Shown: piece by piece, positions 55,251 through 63,706 of the stretch
Layout of the letters: each line of letters starts with the position of its first letter
How positions within the stretch are numbered: position 1 is the first letter of the stretch
Assembly: GCF_004634425.1 (NCBI RefSeq)
Contig: NZ_SBJL01000001.1
Location: 593,001 to 657,000 of the forward strand
Length of the DNA stretch: 64,000 nucleotides
Source: Vitreimonas flagellata
GTDB taxonomy: Bacteria > Pseudomonadota > Alphaproteobacteria > Caulobacterales > Aquidulcibacteraceae
Direction of reading: 5' to 3'
The notes under the pieces: generated by a model
What the model was told of the DNA's origin: nothing
The model's input: only the letters and a program-made list of their open reading frames with translations
Databases searched by the model: none
Program-made: the position numbers and the translations under genes

Positions 55251-55585
55251 TTCCGCTTCTTTTCGATGTGCGCTTTGAATGCGCCGAGTTGCTGCGCCCA
55301 TAGGCGCTCCGTTTCGGCCAGCCATGTCTTGAGGTCGCTCATGGCCCCCGCCTTCAACGTGTAGATGCGCACGCGCGCATCGAACTCAGGATGGGTTTCT
55401 TCGACCAAACCGCTTTGCTTCAGCGCGCGCAGATGACGGCTCATCGCCGGCGCCGGGAGTCTCAGCGCATCCGCCAACTCGCCAGCGCGGCGCGGGCGCT
55501 CACCTAGGAGCTCGACCACGCGCCGCCGCGCCGGATCGGCCAGCGCGGCGAGGGTCGTATCCACAGTGCGCGGCTTGGCGCTCAT
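55247..55585 (-). CDS. ArsR-family transcriptional regulator
   Basis: A 112-residue winged-helix regulator: LAALADPARRRVVELLGERP near 12-31, GELADALRLPAPAMSRHLRALKQSGLVEE near 36-64 with the recognition helix, and a beta wing. Metal-binding Cys are absent, so it is the non-metal type paired with AHSA1 proteins. ATG 55585 shares TTATGA with the VOC stop. It probably regulates this VOC-ArsR-SRPBCC operon. Confidence 0.9.
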   Translation of the reverse strand: MSAKPRTVDTTLAALADPARRRVVELLGERPRRAGELADALRLPAPAMSRHLRALKQSGLVEETHPEFDARVRIYTLKAGAMSDLKTWLAETERLWAQQLGAFKAHIEKKRK

Positions 55586-56055
55586 AAGCGCGTTTGGGTC
55601 TTCATGCCGCCGCCAGCGGCCTTGTCCCATTCGTCGGGCGACATTTCCTGCAGCGTGACGCCGAACGTCCAGATGTGGCCTTCCGGATCACGCGCGCGAT
55701 AGGTGCGATCGCCGTAGAATTGCGTGTCTGGGGCCTGGAGAATTTCTGCGCCAGCTTTGCGCGCGCATTCGCAATGCGCATCCACGTCTTCGCCGCGCGC
55801 CAATTGCACATGCACAGTCTGCGTATTCTTGCCGCCCATCGATTTTGGGCTCTTGTGATCGGCGCTCCATTCGTTGCCGATCATGACGACGCTCTCGCCG
55901 TACCTCATCTCGGAATGCACGAGGTTCTCGTTTTCATCGAGAATGACCATCAACGGCTCGAAGCCGAACGCCTCCTCCAGCCAGTGAAATGCGGCCTTCG
56001 GATCGACGTAGCAGACAGCGCTCGAAAGACCCTTGGGACGATATAGGTCCGACAT
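55582..56055 (-). CDS. VOC family (glyoxalase-like) protein
   Basis: A 157-residue vicinal-oxygen-chelate protein of unknown substrate, PhnB/glyoxalase-like. The fold pattern shows SAVCYVDPKAAFHWLEEAFGFEP near 12-34, VHSEMRYGESVVMIGNEW near 46-63 and DRTYRARDPEGHIWTFG near 123-139. A perfect GGAGG stands 6 bases upstream of ATG 56055, which decides the start over 56112. It leads the operon with ArsR and SRPBCC. Confidence 0.88.
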   Translation of the reverse strand: MSDLYRPKGLSSAVCYVDPKAAFHWLEEAFGFEPLMVILDENENLVHSEMRYGESVVMIGNEWSADHKSPKSMGGKNTQTVHVQLARGEDVDAHCECARKAGAEILQAPDTQFYGDRTYRARDPEGHIWTFGVTLQEMSPDEWDKAAGGGMKTQTRL

Positions 56056-56151
56056 GACGACCTCCTTAAGCCCAGCGATAATATTTCTACTATTTGATAA
56101 ATATCGAGTCAAACGAAAACGGACCGCCTGCCTGTGGCGGCCCGCTTGAGC

Positions 56152-57393
56152 TTAGTGCGCCAACGCGCCGTTGAAATCAGCCATGTCGCCTTGGTTCGCT
56201 TCGGGCGCCACGCCTGCGAGGCGCGCTAACAGTGGATAGACAGACACGTTAGGGAACTTCGCCAGCGTCACGCCGTCCGCGAACGCGGGGCCATGCGCCA
56301 GGAAGATCGCCGCCATCTCGGGCGCGTCTGGGTCGTAGCCGTGCGCGCCGAGGGATGAGCCGCCGTATTGCGAGAGCTGCGTGCTGCGATAACGCCAGCC
56401 GATATCGGCCATGCACATGATCGCGGGCACACGACGATGGGCGCCGAAATCGAAACGCGCCGGCAATTCGCCTTTGCGCCAGCACTCGCCATGGGCGCCG
56501 CGGCCCACCAAAGCTTGCGCGACTTGCGCTTCCTGTCCTGTCAGCGGCGTCACGCCAAGAATTTGGCCGTCAAAGATCACGCGCGCTTGCGCCGGCGTGA
56601 TGAGCGCATCGACGTCGATGATCGCATTCGGCTCGAGTCGCGCCATGCCGTGATCTGCGGCGATCACAAGATTGGCGCGATCGGCGTAACCACGCGCGCG
56701 CAGGCCGGCGAGCAAACGGCCGAGCGCTGCGTCCACCTCAGCAGCGGCGGCGCTGGTCTCGATCGCGTCCGGTCCCCAACGATGGCCCGCCGTGTCGACG
56801 ATGTCGAAATAGAGCGTGAAGAAGCGTGGGCGTTGCTCTGCCGGCAGATCGAGCCACGAGAGCAAAACATCCACGCGCGAGAAGCTCGGCATGGACTGAT
56901 CGAACACGCGATACTGGCTAGGGCGTTGCCCCTGAATTTCATACTCGCTGCCCGGCCAGAACATCGTGCCCGCGCGCACGCCCTGGCGCTCGGCGCTCAC
57001 CCAGATCGGCGCGGCGTCGTTCCACCAGATCGGGTCACTCGCGACCGCGCGATCGCTGAGCGTGAAGACAACGCCCGGACGCTCTGGATCCTCCATGCGA
57101 TTGTTGATCAGGCCGTGATGATCGGGCGTCCGGCCCGTCACCAACGTGTAATGGTTCGGGAAGGTGACGGACGGAAAGCTCGGCGACATCGAGCCGCGCA
57201 CGCCCTCGGCCGCCAACTGCGACATCACGGGCGTCTCGCCGCGATCCAGATAATCGGCGCGAAAGCCGTCGATACCGATGAGGATGGTGATCTCTTCAGG
57301 CGCTGCGCCGTTGGTCGGAGGCGAGGAAGCCGTCGCGCAGGCCGCGAGAGCGACGACGCTGAGCGCAAAAACAAAAGAGCGGAGCCAGTTCAT
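56152..57393 (-). CDS. Lipoprotein ENPP-type phosphodiesterase/pyrophosphatase
   Basis: A 413-residue alkaline-phosphatase-superfamily enzyme of the nucleotide pyrophosphatase type, exported as a lipoprotein (signal MNWLRSFVFALSVVALAAC, Cys19). Metal and nucleophile residues: D42 in IGIDGFRADYLD, T77 in VTFPNH with N80, DTAGHRWGP near 234-243 and ADHGMA near 279. The substrate is unknown. ATG 57393 is right by signal peptide, yet lies within a strong terminator hairpin of the upstream rplQ operon. Confidence 0.9.
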   Translation of the reverse strand: MNWLRSFVFALSVVALAACATASSPPTNGAAPEEITILIGIDGFRADYLDRGETPVMSQLAAEGVRGSMSPSFPSVTFPNHYTLVTGRTPDHHGLINNRMEDPERPGVVFTLSDRAVASDPIWWNDAAPIWVSAERQGVRAGTMFWPGSEYEIQGQRPSQYRVFDQSMPSFSRVDVLLSWLDLPAEQRPRFFTLYFDIVDTAGHRWGPDAIETSAAAAEVDAALGRLLAGLRARGYADRANLVIAADHGMARLEPNAIIDVDALITPAQARVIFDGQILGVTPLTGQEAQVAQALVGRGAHGECWRKGELPARFDFGAHRRVPAIMCMADIGWRYRSTQLSQYGGSSLGAHGYDPDAPEMAAIFLAHGPAFADGVTLAKFPNVSVYPLLARLAGVAPEANQGDMADFNGALAH

Positions 57394-57405
57394 GGCTCCG
57401 CTCTT
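57366..57405 (-). terminator. Intrinsic terminator of rpsM-rplQ, overlapping next gene's start
   Basis: On the minus strand, a perfect 13-bp stem (57393-57405 with 57375-57387) and a 5-base loop follow rplQ by 31 nt, then TTTTGTTTTTG. The start codon of the phosphodiesterase gene begins at the end of the 5' arm, so the terminator encodes the first residues of that signal peptide. Confidence 0.9.
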
Positions 57406-57436
57406 AATCTCAACGCGTGACAGATGCGATACGCAA

Positions 57437-57856
57437 TCAGCCTTCGTCGGTGTAGATCGCTTCCGGACGCGGGCCGCTGTCTTGGCCGCGCGCGCTTTCA
57501 TCACGATCCACGAATTCGATCACCGCGAGCGGGGCGTTGTCGCCATAGCGGAAGCCCGCCTTCAGCACGCGCGTATAGCCGCCGGCGCGGGCGCTGTAGC
57601 GCGGCGCGAGCGTCTCAAACAGCTTCTTGGTTTGCGTTTCGTCGCGCATGCGCGAGAGCACCAAGCGACGCGCGCCCAGATCGCCCTTCTTCGCCAGCGT
57701 GACCAGACGCTCGACCACCGGGCGAAGCGCCTTCGCCTTCGGCAGCGTCGTCACGATCTGCTCGTGCTTCACCAGAGCGGCCGCCATGTTGGCGAACATC
57801 GCCTGACGGTGGCTGGCCGTGCGGCCGAGCTTCTTATGTCCTGTACCGTGACGCAT
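57437..57856 (-). CDS. rplQ: 50S ribosomal protein L17
   Basis: Ribosomal protein near the exit tunnel. The 139 residues include [20 protein letters not shown] at the start, [17 protein letters not shown] near 31-47 and the C-terminal tail, slightly longer than the E. coli protein, as in related species. It follows rpoA by 35 nt, the universal order, and is followed by a strong intrinsic terminator. Confidence 0.98.
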   Translation of the reverse strand: MRHGTGHKKLGRTASHRQAMFANMAAALVKHEQIVTTLPKAKALRPVVERLVTLAKKGDLGARRLVLSRMRDETQTKKLFETLAPRYSARAGGYTRVLKAGFRYGDNAPLAVIEFVDRDESARGQDSGPRPEAIYTDEG

Positions 57857-57891
57857 TGTCTTTTCCTCGCCGGGTGGGCCCCGGCTCTCCG

Positions 57892-58920
57892 TTAGATTTG
57901 GTCTTCGTACTTCTTGGCGAGATCTTCAATATTGTCCGGCGGCCAATTCTCAACCGCCATACCGAGGTGCAGGCCCATCGACGCCAGCACTTCCTTGATC
58001 TCGTTCAGCGACTTGCGGCCGAAGTTCGGGGGGCGGAGCATTTCCGCTTCGGACTTCTGAATCAGGTCGCCGATGTAAACGATGTTGTCGTTCTTCAAGC
58101 AATTCGCCGAGCGCACCGAAAGTTCGAGTTCGTCGACCTTCTTGAGCAGCGCCGGGTTGAACGGCAGATCCGGCTTCTCACCGCCTTCCTTCTTCGCCTT
58201 CGGCTCCTCGAAGGTGATGAAGACCTGCAACTGGTCCTGCAGGATGCGCGCAGCGTACGCGATCGCATCTTCCGGACGAATGGCGCCGTTGGTTTCGACT
58301 TCGATGATCAACTTGTCGTAGTCGAGCACTTGGCCTTCGCGGGTGTTTTCTACGCGATAGGCGACGCGCTTCACCGGCGAGTAGATCGAGTCGATGGCGA
58401 TGAGGCCGATCGGGGCGTCATCGGGACGATTCTTCTCGGCCGGGACGTAACCCTTGCCGTTGTTGATCGTCAGTTCCATGCGGATCGAAGCGCCGTCATC
58501 GAGCGTGCAAATGACGTGGTCGGGGTTCAGGATTTCCATATCGGAAACCGTCTGAATGTCGCCGGCCTTCACTTCGCCAGGGCCCGTCTTCGTCAGCATG
58601 ACGCGCTTGGGGCCTTCGCCGCGCATACGGATCGCGGTTTGCTTCAGGTTGAGCACGATGTCGGTGACGTCTTCGCGCACGCCTTGGATCGAGCTGAACT
58701 CGTGCACGACGCCGTCGATTTGCACCGACGTAATCGCAGCGCCCTGCAGCGACGACAGCAGCACGCGGCGCAGCGCGTTGCCCAACGTCATGCCGAAACC
58801 GCGCTCCAGCGGCTCAGCGATAAGAATCGCACGGCGCGCAGCGTCATACGAATGCTCGATCACCGGCTTTTTCGGCCGGATCAGCTCGAGCCAATTCTTT
58901 TCAATCGACATCATGCTCAT
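57892..58920 (-). CDS. rpoA: RNA polymerase alpha subunit
   Basis: Assembles RNA polymerase and contacts UP elements and activators. The 342 residues contain the N-terminal dimerisation domain ([21 protein letters not shown] near 33-53) and the C-terminal domain ([24 protein letters not shown] near 262-285). Start ATG 58920 ([10 protein letters not shown]) with nearby in-frame ATGs at 58914 and 58911; the exact one is uncertain by a few codons. Confidence 0.98.
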   Translation of the reverse strand: MSMMSIEKNWLELIRPKKPVIEHSYDAARRAILIAEPLERGFGMTLGNALRRVLLSSLQGAAITSVQIDGVVHEFSSIQGVREDVTDIVLNLKQTAIRMRGEGPKRVMLTKTGPGEVKAGDIQTVSDMEILNPDHVICTLDDGASIRMELTINNGKGYVPAEKNRPDDAPIGLIAIDSIYSPVKRVAYRVENTREGQVLDYDKLIIEVETNGAIRPEDAIAYAARILQDQLQVFITFEEPKAKKEGGEKPDLPFNPALLKKVDELELSVRSANCLKNDNIVYIGDLIQKSEAEMLRPPNFGRKSLNEIKEVLASMGLHLGMAVENWPPDNIEDLAKKYEDQI

Positions 58921-58976
58921 GGTTTTCCAATCAACAGGCGCTCGCGAACGACGCGCGCAGCCCGACTGAACTTAAA

Positions 58977-59366
58977 TTAGACGCGACGACGCTTCGGCGG
59001 ACGGCAGCCATTGTGCGGGATCGGCGTCACGTCGCGGATCGACGTCACGGTGAAGCCGACAGCTTGCAGCGCGCGCAGTGCGCTTTCGCGACCCGAACCC
59101 GGACCAGACACGTTCACTTCGAGCGTGCGCATGCCGTGCTCCATCGCCTTGCGGCCCGCATCTTCAGCGGCGACCTGCGCGGCGTACGGCGTCGACTTGC
59201 GCGAGCCTTTGAAGCCCATCGTGCCGGCGCTCGACCACGAGATCGTGTTGCCTTGCGCGTCGGCGATCGTGATCATCGTGTTGTTGAACGACGCATTCAC
59301 GTGCGCAACGCCAGTGACGATGTTCTTACGCTCACGCTTCTTAACGCGTGTTGCTTCCTTAGCCAT
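58977..59366 (-). CDS. rpsK: 30S ribosomal protein S11
   Basis: Platform protein of the 30S subunit. The 129 residues contain [23 protein letters not shown] near 19-41, [20 protein letters not shown] near 51-70 and the C-terminal [16 protein letters not shown]. It is 12 nt downstream of rpsM and 56 nt upstream of rpoA. Confidence 0.98.
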   Translation of the reverse strand: MAKEATRVKKRERKNIVTGVAHVNASFNNTMITIADAQGNTISWSSAGTMGFKGSRKSTPYAAQVAAEDAGRKAMEHGMRTLEVNVSGPGSGRESALRALQAVGFTVTSIRDVTPIPHNGCRPPKRRRV

Positions 59367-59378
59367 TGCGGCGTGTCC

Positions 59379-59759
59379 TTACTTCTTGGTCGCTTGCTTC
59401 TTGCCGGCGATCGGTTTCGCCGGGCCTTTGCGCGTGCGCGCGTTCGTGTGCGTGCGCTGACCACGGACCGGGAGGCCGCGGCGATGACGCAGGCCGCGAT
59501 AGCAGGCCAGGTCCATCAAGCGCTTAATGTTGGTCGCGGTCTCGCGGCGAAGGTCACCCTCCACCGTGTAGTCGCGGTCAATGGTTTCGCGGATTTGGAG
59601 CACTTCTGCGTCCGTCAATTCGCTGACGCGACGTTCCGGCGTGATGCCGACCTTGTCGCAGATTTCCTTGGCGTAGTGACCACCGATCCCATGGATGTAT
59701 TGGAGCGCGATAACCACGCGCTTCTGGGTCGGAATGTTTACGCCGGCGATACGTGCCAT
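59379..59759 (-). CDS. rpsM: 30S ribosomal protein S13
   Basis: Head protein of the 30S subunit that contacts the P-site tRNA and 50S bridges. ATG 59759 gives [20 protein letters not shown] and 126 residues; the longer ORF to 59819 adds a non-conserved stretch. [22 protein letters not shown] near 90-111 is the hallmark C-terminal block. A strong promoter lies upstream (59847-59874), because the usual upstream partner adk is separated by the redox cassette. Confidence 0.98.
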   Translation of the reverse strand: MARIAGVNIPTQKRVVIALQYIHGIGGHYAKEICDKVGITPERRVSELTDAEVLQIRETIDRDYTVEGDLRRETATNIKRLMDLACYRGLRHRRGLPVRGQRTHTNARTRKGPAKPIAGKKQATKK

Positions 59760-59846
59760 GTGGCAGGGCTCCAAAACGCAATAGGCGCGACGCCGCCGGA
59801 TCGTTTGATCCGGGGACATCGCGGTTCAGTGTTCGCGAAGGGCGTG

Positions 59847-59874
59847 GTTATAGCGGGGCGAAATGCCGCGTCAA
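59847..59874 (-). promoter_or_regulatory. Housekeeping promoter of rpsM-rpsK-rpoA-rplQ
   Basis: On the minus strand, TTGACG (59869-59874) and GCTATAAC (59847-59854; -10 hexamer 59847-59852) are separated by 16 bases, a close match to the Caulobacter housekeeping consensus (TTGACG ... GCTANAWC). The -35 overlaps the hxlR stop codon. It gives a leader of about 80 nt before rpsM. Confidence 0.75.
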
Positions 59875-60287
59875 CCAGCCGAAACACGCTTTTCCTGCGG
59901 CGGATCGGCATCCGCAGCAGCGTCAAATCGGGTGCGTGCCGCCATAATACAAGGCTGGTGGCGCATGGCCCAATCGCCGAGCGCAGCGACGGGGATCAGC
60001 AGGTCTTTTCCGAGGTCCGTGAGCTCATAATCGACCCGCGGCGGGATGCTCGGCGTCACTGTGCGGCGCACGATACCGTCGCGCTCCAAACCACGCAATG
60101 TGAGCGTCAGCATACGCTGCGAGATGCCGTTAATGCCGCGCTTGATTTCGTTAAACCTTTTCGGGCCGTGGCCGAGCATCATGATGATCAGCACGGTCCA
60201 TTTATCCCCTACCCGCGAAAGGATCTCACTCACCAACCGGCAATCGGCGGACGCGGGATCAGGGACATGAGTGTTACCGAGTGACAT
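59871..60287 (-). CDS. HxlR-family transcriptional regulator
   Basis: A 138-residue winged-helix regulator with DCRLVSEILSRVGDKWTVLI near 15-34 and RFNEIKRGINGISQRMLTLTLRGLERDGIVRRTV near 44-77. Cys16 stands at the position of the redox-sensing Cys of YodB/QorR-type members, where electrophiles or quinones are sensed. ATG 60287 is preferred over an upstream start at 60320. It is divergent from a NAD(P)H/FMN reductase, the usual target of such regulators, and lies inside the ribosomal operon. Confidence 0.9.
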   Translation of the reverse strand: MSLGNTHVPDPASADCRLVSEILSRVGDKWTVLIIMMLGHGPKRFNEIKRGINGISQRMLTLTLRGLERDGIVRRTVTPSIPPRVDYELTDLGKDLLIPVAALGDWAMRHQPCIMAARTRFDAAADADPPQEKRVSAG

Positions 60288-60328
60288 TTCCGTGCCTTCT
60301 TGTGGGGTCCTTGTGGGCACTCATATAG

Positions 60329-60353
60329 CCCTGGTCACCTTCTTATACCAGGG
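60329..60353. promoter_or_regulatory. Candidate HxlR operator (7-7 dyad)
   Basis: A perfect inverted repeat CCCTGGT (60329-60335) and ACCAGGG (60347-60353) with an 11-base AT-richer spacer lies in the hxlR-reductase divergent region, just upstream of the reductase ribosome site. Spacing and place fit a dimeric winged-helix operator. Confidence 0.55.
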
Positions 60354-60362
60354 GATCAAACA

Positions 60363-60929
60363 ATGACCACCAAAGTAGCAGTCGTCGTCGGTAGCCTCCG
60401 TAAGGACTCCGTCAATCGTATCTTCGCCGAGGCGCTGGGCAAGCTGGCCCGCCCGAAGCTCGAGTTCCATTTCGTCGAGATCGGCGACCTGCCGCTCTAT
60501 AACCAGGACCTGGAAGGCGACCTTCCGGCCCCTGTCCAACGCTTCAAGCGCGAGATCGAAGCCGCCGACGCCGTCCTACTCGTCACGCCGGAATTCAACC
60601 GCACCTTCTCGGCCGCACTGAAGAACGCAATCGAATGGGGCAGCCGTCCGTGGGGCAAGAATTCCTGGGCCGGCAAACCCGCCGCCATCATCGGCGCGAC
60701 TTTGGGCGCTGTTGGTACGGCCGCGGCGCAATCGCAACTTCGCAGTGTCGCCGGCGCCATTGGCCTGCACGTGATCGCCAACCCCGAAATCTACATCAGC
60801 TTCCAGGAAGGCCAGGTCGTGAATGGCGAGATCGCTGACGGCGGCTTGAAGCAGCTGCTGAATGGCTGGGTCGATGGCTTTGCCGGTTGGATCGGCCGTC
60901 TCACCGGCCCCGTGCGCGCCGCCGCTTAA
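60363..60929 (+). CDS. NAD(P)H-dependent FMN reductase / quinone reductase
   Basis: A 188-residue flavodoxin-like oxidoreductase of the ChrR/AzoR/NfsB-like FMN-reductase group. VVVGSLRKDSVNRIFAEAL near 7-25 is the FMN phosphate loop, LLVTPEFNRTFSAALKNAIEW near 73-93 binds FMN, and GKPAAIIGATLG near 105-116 follows. Likely two-electron reduction of quinones or other electrophiles. ATG 60363 with AGGGGATC just upstream decides the start. It is probably controlled by the divergent HxlR regulator and has its own terminator at 60977. Confidence 0.92.
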   Translation: MTTKVAVVVGSLRKDSVNRIFAEALGKLARPKLEFHFVEIGDLPLYNQDLEGDLPAPVQRFKREIEAADAVLLVTPEFNRTFSAALKNAIEWGSRPWGKNSWAGKPAAIIGATLGAVGTAAAQSQLRSVAGAIGLHVIANPEIYISFQEGQVVNGEIADGGLKQLLNGWVDGFAGWIGRLTGPVRAAA

Positions 60930-60976
60930 CGCTTAAGCCGCGCGTCCCACCCGCACCCTCGTACGGATGCGCGCAA

Positions 60977-61017
60977 GCCCTTCTCGCTACCCCCGGAGCG
61001 AGGAGGGCTTTTTCTTT
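60977..61017 (+). terminator. Intrinsic terminator of the FMN reductase
   Basis: A 12-bp stem (60977-60988 with 60997-61008, one T-G pair) and an 8-base loop are followed by TTTTTCTTT. It lies between the reductase and the converging adk gene. Confidence 0.92.
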
Positions 61018-61034
61018 GCGATGAGAGTAAAAAT

Positions 61035-61592
61035 TTAGAGCGCCTTCGCGATCGCGGCGGCAACGGTTTCGACGTCGGCCATGCCGTCCACGCCTTTCAA
61101 CTTCCCGCTCTTTTCGTAATACGGCACGAGCGGCGCGGTTTGCGCAAAGTACGCATCGAGGCGCACTTTGTAAGCCTCGGGATTGTCGTCGGCGCGGCCT
61201 TCCTCAGCGAAGCGCTTGGCGATGCGCGCCATCAGTTGCTGTGAATCCACTTCAAGACGAATGACGCGATCGATTTGCTTGCCATGCTTGGCGAGCATCG
61301 CGTCGAGCGCTTCGGCCTGCGCAACCGTGCGCGGGAAGCCGTCAAAGATGAAACCTGGCGCGCCCTTGTTGTTGGCGAGCGCTTCTTCGATCAGCGCAAT
61401 CACGATCTCGTCGGACACGAGCGAACCCGAATCCATGATCGCTGCAACTTTGGTCCCAAGCTCCGAACCGGACTTGCGCGCCGCGCGCAGCATGTCGCCG
61501 GTCGAAAGTTGAACGAAGCCCCGCTCAGCCGTGAGCCGCTTCGCCTGCGTGCCCTTACCGGCTGCAGGCGGGCCGAACAGGATCAGGTTCAT
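61035..61592 (-). CDS. adk: Adenylate kinase
   Basis: Interconverts AMP, ADP and ATP. The 185 residues are the short type lacking the long LID. GPPAAGKGTQAKRL at residues 7-20 is the P-loop, QLSTGDMLRAAR near 29-40 binds AMP, and GFPRTVAQAEALD near 85-97 follows. Its start overlaps the secY stop by 4 nt. In many alphaproteobacteria rpsM follows directly; here the redox cassette intervenes. Confidence 0.98.
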   Translation of the reverse strand: MNLILFGPPAAGKGTQAKRLTAERGFVQLSTGDMLRAARKSGSELGTKVAAIMDSGSLVSDEIVIALIEEALANNKGAPGFIFDGFPRTVAQAEALDAMLAKHGKQIDRVIRLEVDSQQLMARIAKRFAEEGRADDNPEAYKVRLDAYFAQTAPLVPYYEKSGKLKGVDGMADVETVAAAIAKAL

Positions 61593-62941
61593 TTCTTGAG
61601 CACTCCCCCCCCGCTGCCGCGTAGCTTCGACCGTTTAATCAGCCCCTCATATTGGTGGGCGACCAGGTGCGATTGGATCTGTGCGACAGTGTCGAGCGTT
61701 ACCGAGATGACGATCAGAACCGACGTGCCCCCCAGATAGAATGGCACGGCGTAATACGAGATCAGAATTTCAGGCAGCAAACAGACGAGCGTGATGTAGC
61801 CGGCGCCAATAACGGTGAGGCGCGTCAACACGTAGTCGAGATATTCGGCCGTTTTCTTGCCCGGGCGAATGCCCGGCAAGAAGCCGCCGTACTTGCGCAG
61901 ATTGTCGGCCGTCTCTTCCGGATTGAACACGATCGACGTGTAGAAGAAGCAGAAGAAAATGATGCCCACGGCGTAGAGCGCCATATGGCCCACTTTGCCG
62001 TAGCCGAAATAGGCTTCGAACGTCGTCAGCCATTCCGGCGCATTAGCGCCCATACCGGCGAAACTCGCGACCGTCGTCGGCAACAACAGAAGCGATGAGG
62101 CGAAGATCGGCGGAATGACGCCAGCGGTGTTGATCTTGAGCGGCAGGAACGAGCTTTCGCCCATGAACATGCGATTGCCCTGCTGGCGCTTCGGATATTG
62201 GACGACGAGACGACGCAGCGAGCGTTCGATGAAAACGATGAACACGATCACTGCAAGCATCACGGCCGCGATCGCGAAGATCGCGAACGGATTGATGTCG
62301 CCGGTGCGGGCCAATTCGAGCGATTGCAAAATCACGCGCGGGAATTCCGCAACGATGCCGGTGAAGATGATGAGCGAAATGCCGTTGCCGACGCCGCGCG
62401 CAGTCACCTGCTCGCCCAGCCACATCAAGAACATCGTGCCGCCCGTAAGCGTGATCACGGTGGACGCGATAAAGAAGAGGCCTGGATTGCTGACCACGCC
62501 AGGGCTCGAAGAAAGACCGATGGCGATGCCGTACGATTGCACCAGCGCCAACACGAGCGTGAGATAGCGCGTGTATTGATTGAGCTGCTTGCGGCCGACT
62601 TCGCCTTCTTTTTTCAAACGCTCAAGAGACGGCACTGAAGTGGCCATCAGCTGAATGATGATCGACGCCGAAATATACGGCATCACGTTCAAGGCGAAGA
62701 TCGCCATCCGTTCCACGGCGCCGCCGGAGAACGTGTTGAACATGCCTAGAATGCCGCCCGCCTGCTGCTGGAACGCATTGGCGAAAGCGGTCGGGTCAAT
62801 GCCCGGGATAGGGATGAAAGTGCCGATGCGATAAACAACGAGCGCGATCAGGGTGAACCAGATGCGCTTTTGTAGATCTGTAGCCTTCGCGAACGCCGCG
62901 AAGTTGATGTTTGCGGCAAGCTGCTCTGCGGCTGAGGCCAT
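61589..62941 (-). CDS. secY: Protein translocase subunit SecY
   Basis: Central channel of the Sec translocon in the inner membrane. The 450 residues have ten hydrophobic helices; ALVVYRIGTFIPIPGID near 34-50 opens helix 1, and VSSPLLLLPTTVA-like SLLLLPTTVASFAG near 285 and GFLPGIRPGKKTAEYLD near 351-367 are conserved loops. It lies 63 nt after rplO in the standard spc order. Confidence 0.98.
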   Translation of the reverse strand: MASAAEQLAANINFAAFAKATDLQKRIWFTLIALVVYRIGTFIPIPGIDPTAFANAFQQQAGGILGMFNTFSGGAVERMAIFALNVMPYISASIIIQLMATSVPSLERLKKEGEVGRKQLNQYTRYLTLVLALVQSYGIAIGLSSSPGVVSNPGLFFIASTVITLTGGTMFLMWLGEQVTARGVGNGISLIIFTGIVAEFPRVILQSLELARTGDINPFAIFAIAAVMLAVIVFIVFIERSLRRLVVQYPKRQQGNRMFMGESSFLPLKINTAGVIPPIFASSLLLLPTTVASFAGMGANAPEWLTTFEAYFGYGKVGHMALYAVGIIFFCFFYTSIVFNPEETADNLRKYGGFLPGIRPGKKTAEYLDYVLTRLTVIGAGYITLVCLLPEILISYYAVPFYLGGTSVLIVISVTLDTVAQIQSHLVAHQYEGLIKRSKLRGSGGGVLKK

Positions 62942-63004
62942 GTGGTCGCGCTGCTCCGAATCTTACCGGCGAGGCCGGCATACTCCCCGTCCGGAGAGCG
63001 AACC

Positions 63005-63490
63005 TTAGGCGGTTGCTGCTTCCGCCTTGGGCGGGTTCAGCAACGTCACCTTACCGCCGGCTTTTTCGACAGCAGCAATCGCCGCCGCCGAAGCGCCTGA
63101 AACGGTGATGTTCACTTTGGCTTTCAGCTCGCCGCGCGCAAGGAGGCGCACGCCGTCTTTCTTACGGCGCAGCACACCGGCCTCGACCAGCGTGTCTTCG
63201 GTAATTTCGCTCTTCGCGTCGATCTTCTTGTTATCAATCGCGTTTTGCAGCGTGGTCAGATTGATCCACTGCGTGTTCTTGCTGTTGAGCGCGTTGAACC
63301 CGCGCTTCGGCATACGCATGTGGAGCGGCATCTGGCCGCCTTCGAAGCCATTGATCGACACGCCGCGACGGGACTTTTGGCCCTTCACGCCGCGACCACC
63401 CGTCTTGCCCTTACCCGAGCCGACGCCGCGACCGACGCGCATCAGCTTCTTGGTGGAGCCCGGATTATCGGCCAGTTCGTTCAGTTTCAT
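63005..63490 (-). CDS. rplO: 50S ribosomal protein L15
   Basis: Late-assembly 50S protein. The 161 residues begin [20 protein letters not shown], followed by the glycine/lysine-rich [20 protein letters not shown] and later [17 protein letters not shown]. It lies 27 nt downstream of rpmD. Confidence 0.98.
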   Translation of the reverse strand: MKLNELADNPGSTKKLMRVGRGVGSGKGKTGGRGVKGQKSRRGVSINGFEGGQMPLHMRMPKRGFNALNSKNTQWINLTTLQNAIDNKKIDAKSEITEDTLVEAGVLRRKKDGVRLLARGELKAKVNITVSGASAAAIAAVEKAGGKVTLLNPPKAEAATA

Positions 63491-63517
63491 CGTACGTACT
63501 CCGACGGCTGCGCCGTC

Positions 63518-63703
63518 TTATTTCACGATTTCGACCAGGTGGTGAACTTTGCGGATCATGCCGTGGATCGACGGCGTATCCTCAAGCTCAACCACTTGGT
63601 TGGCGCGCTTCAGGCCAAGGCCTAGAAGCGTGGTGCGTTGCACGTTGTCGCGGCGGATCGGGCTTCCGACACGGCGCACTTTGATGGTTTTCTTCGCGGC
63701 CAT
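63518..63703 (-). CDS. rpmD: 50S ribosomal protein L30
   Basis: Small 50S protein of 61 residues, typical for bacteria: [20 protein letters not shown] near 9-28 and [20 protein letters not shown] near 29-48. It lies between rpsE (3 nt upstream) and rplO. Confidence 0.97.
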   Translation of the reverse strand: MAAKKTIKVRRVGSPIRRDNVQRTTLLGLGLKRANQVVELEDTPSIHGMIRKVHHLVEIVK

Positions 63704-63706
63704 CTC

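Noticed and set aside
57856-58980. A 374-codon plus-strand frame over rpoA
   Set aside because: Antisense shadow of rpoA; no ribosome site or recognisable domain.
59013-60284. A 423-codon plus-strand frame over rpsK, rpsM and hxlR
   Set aside because: It runs antisense to three identified genes and across their spacers; composition is that of a shadow frame.
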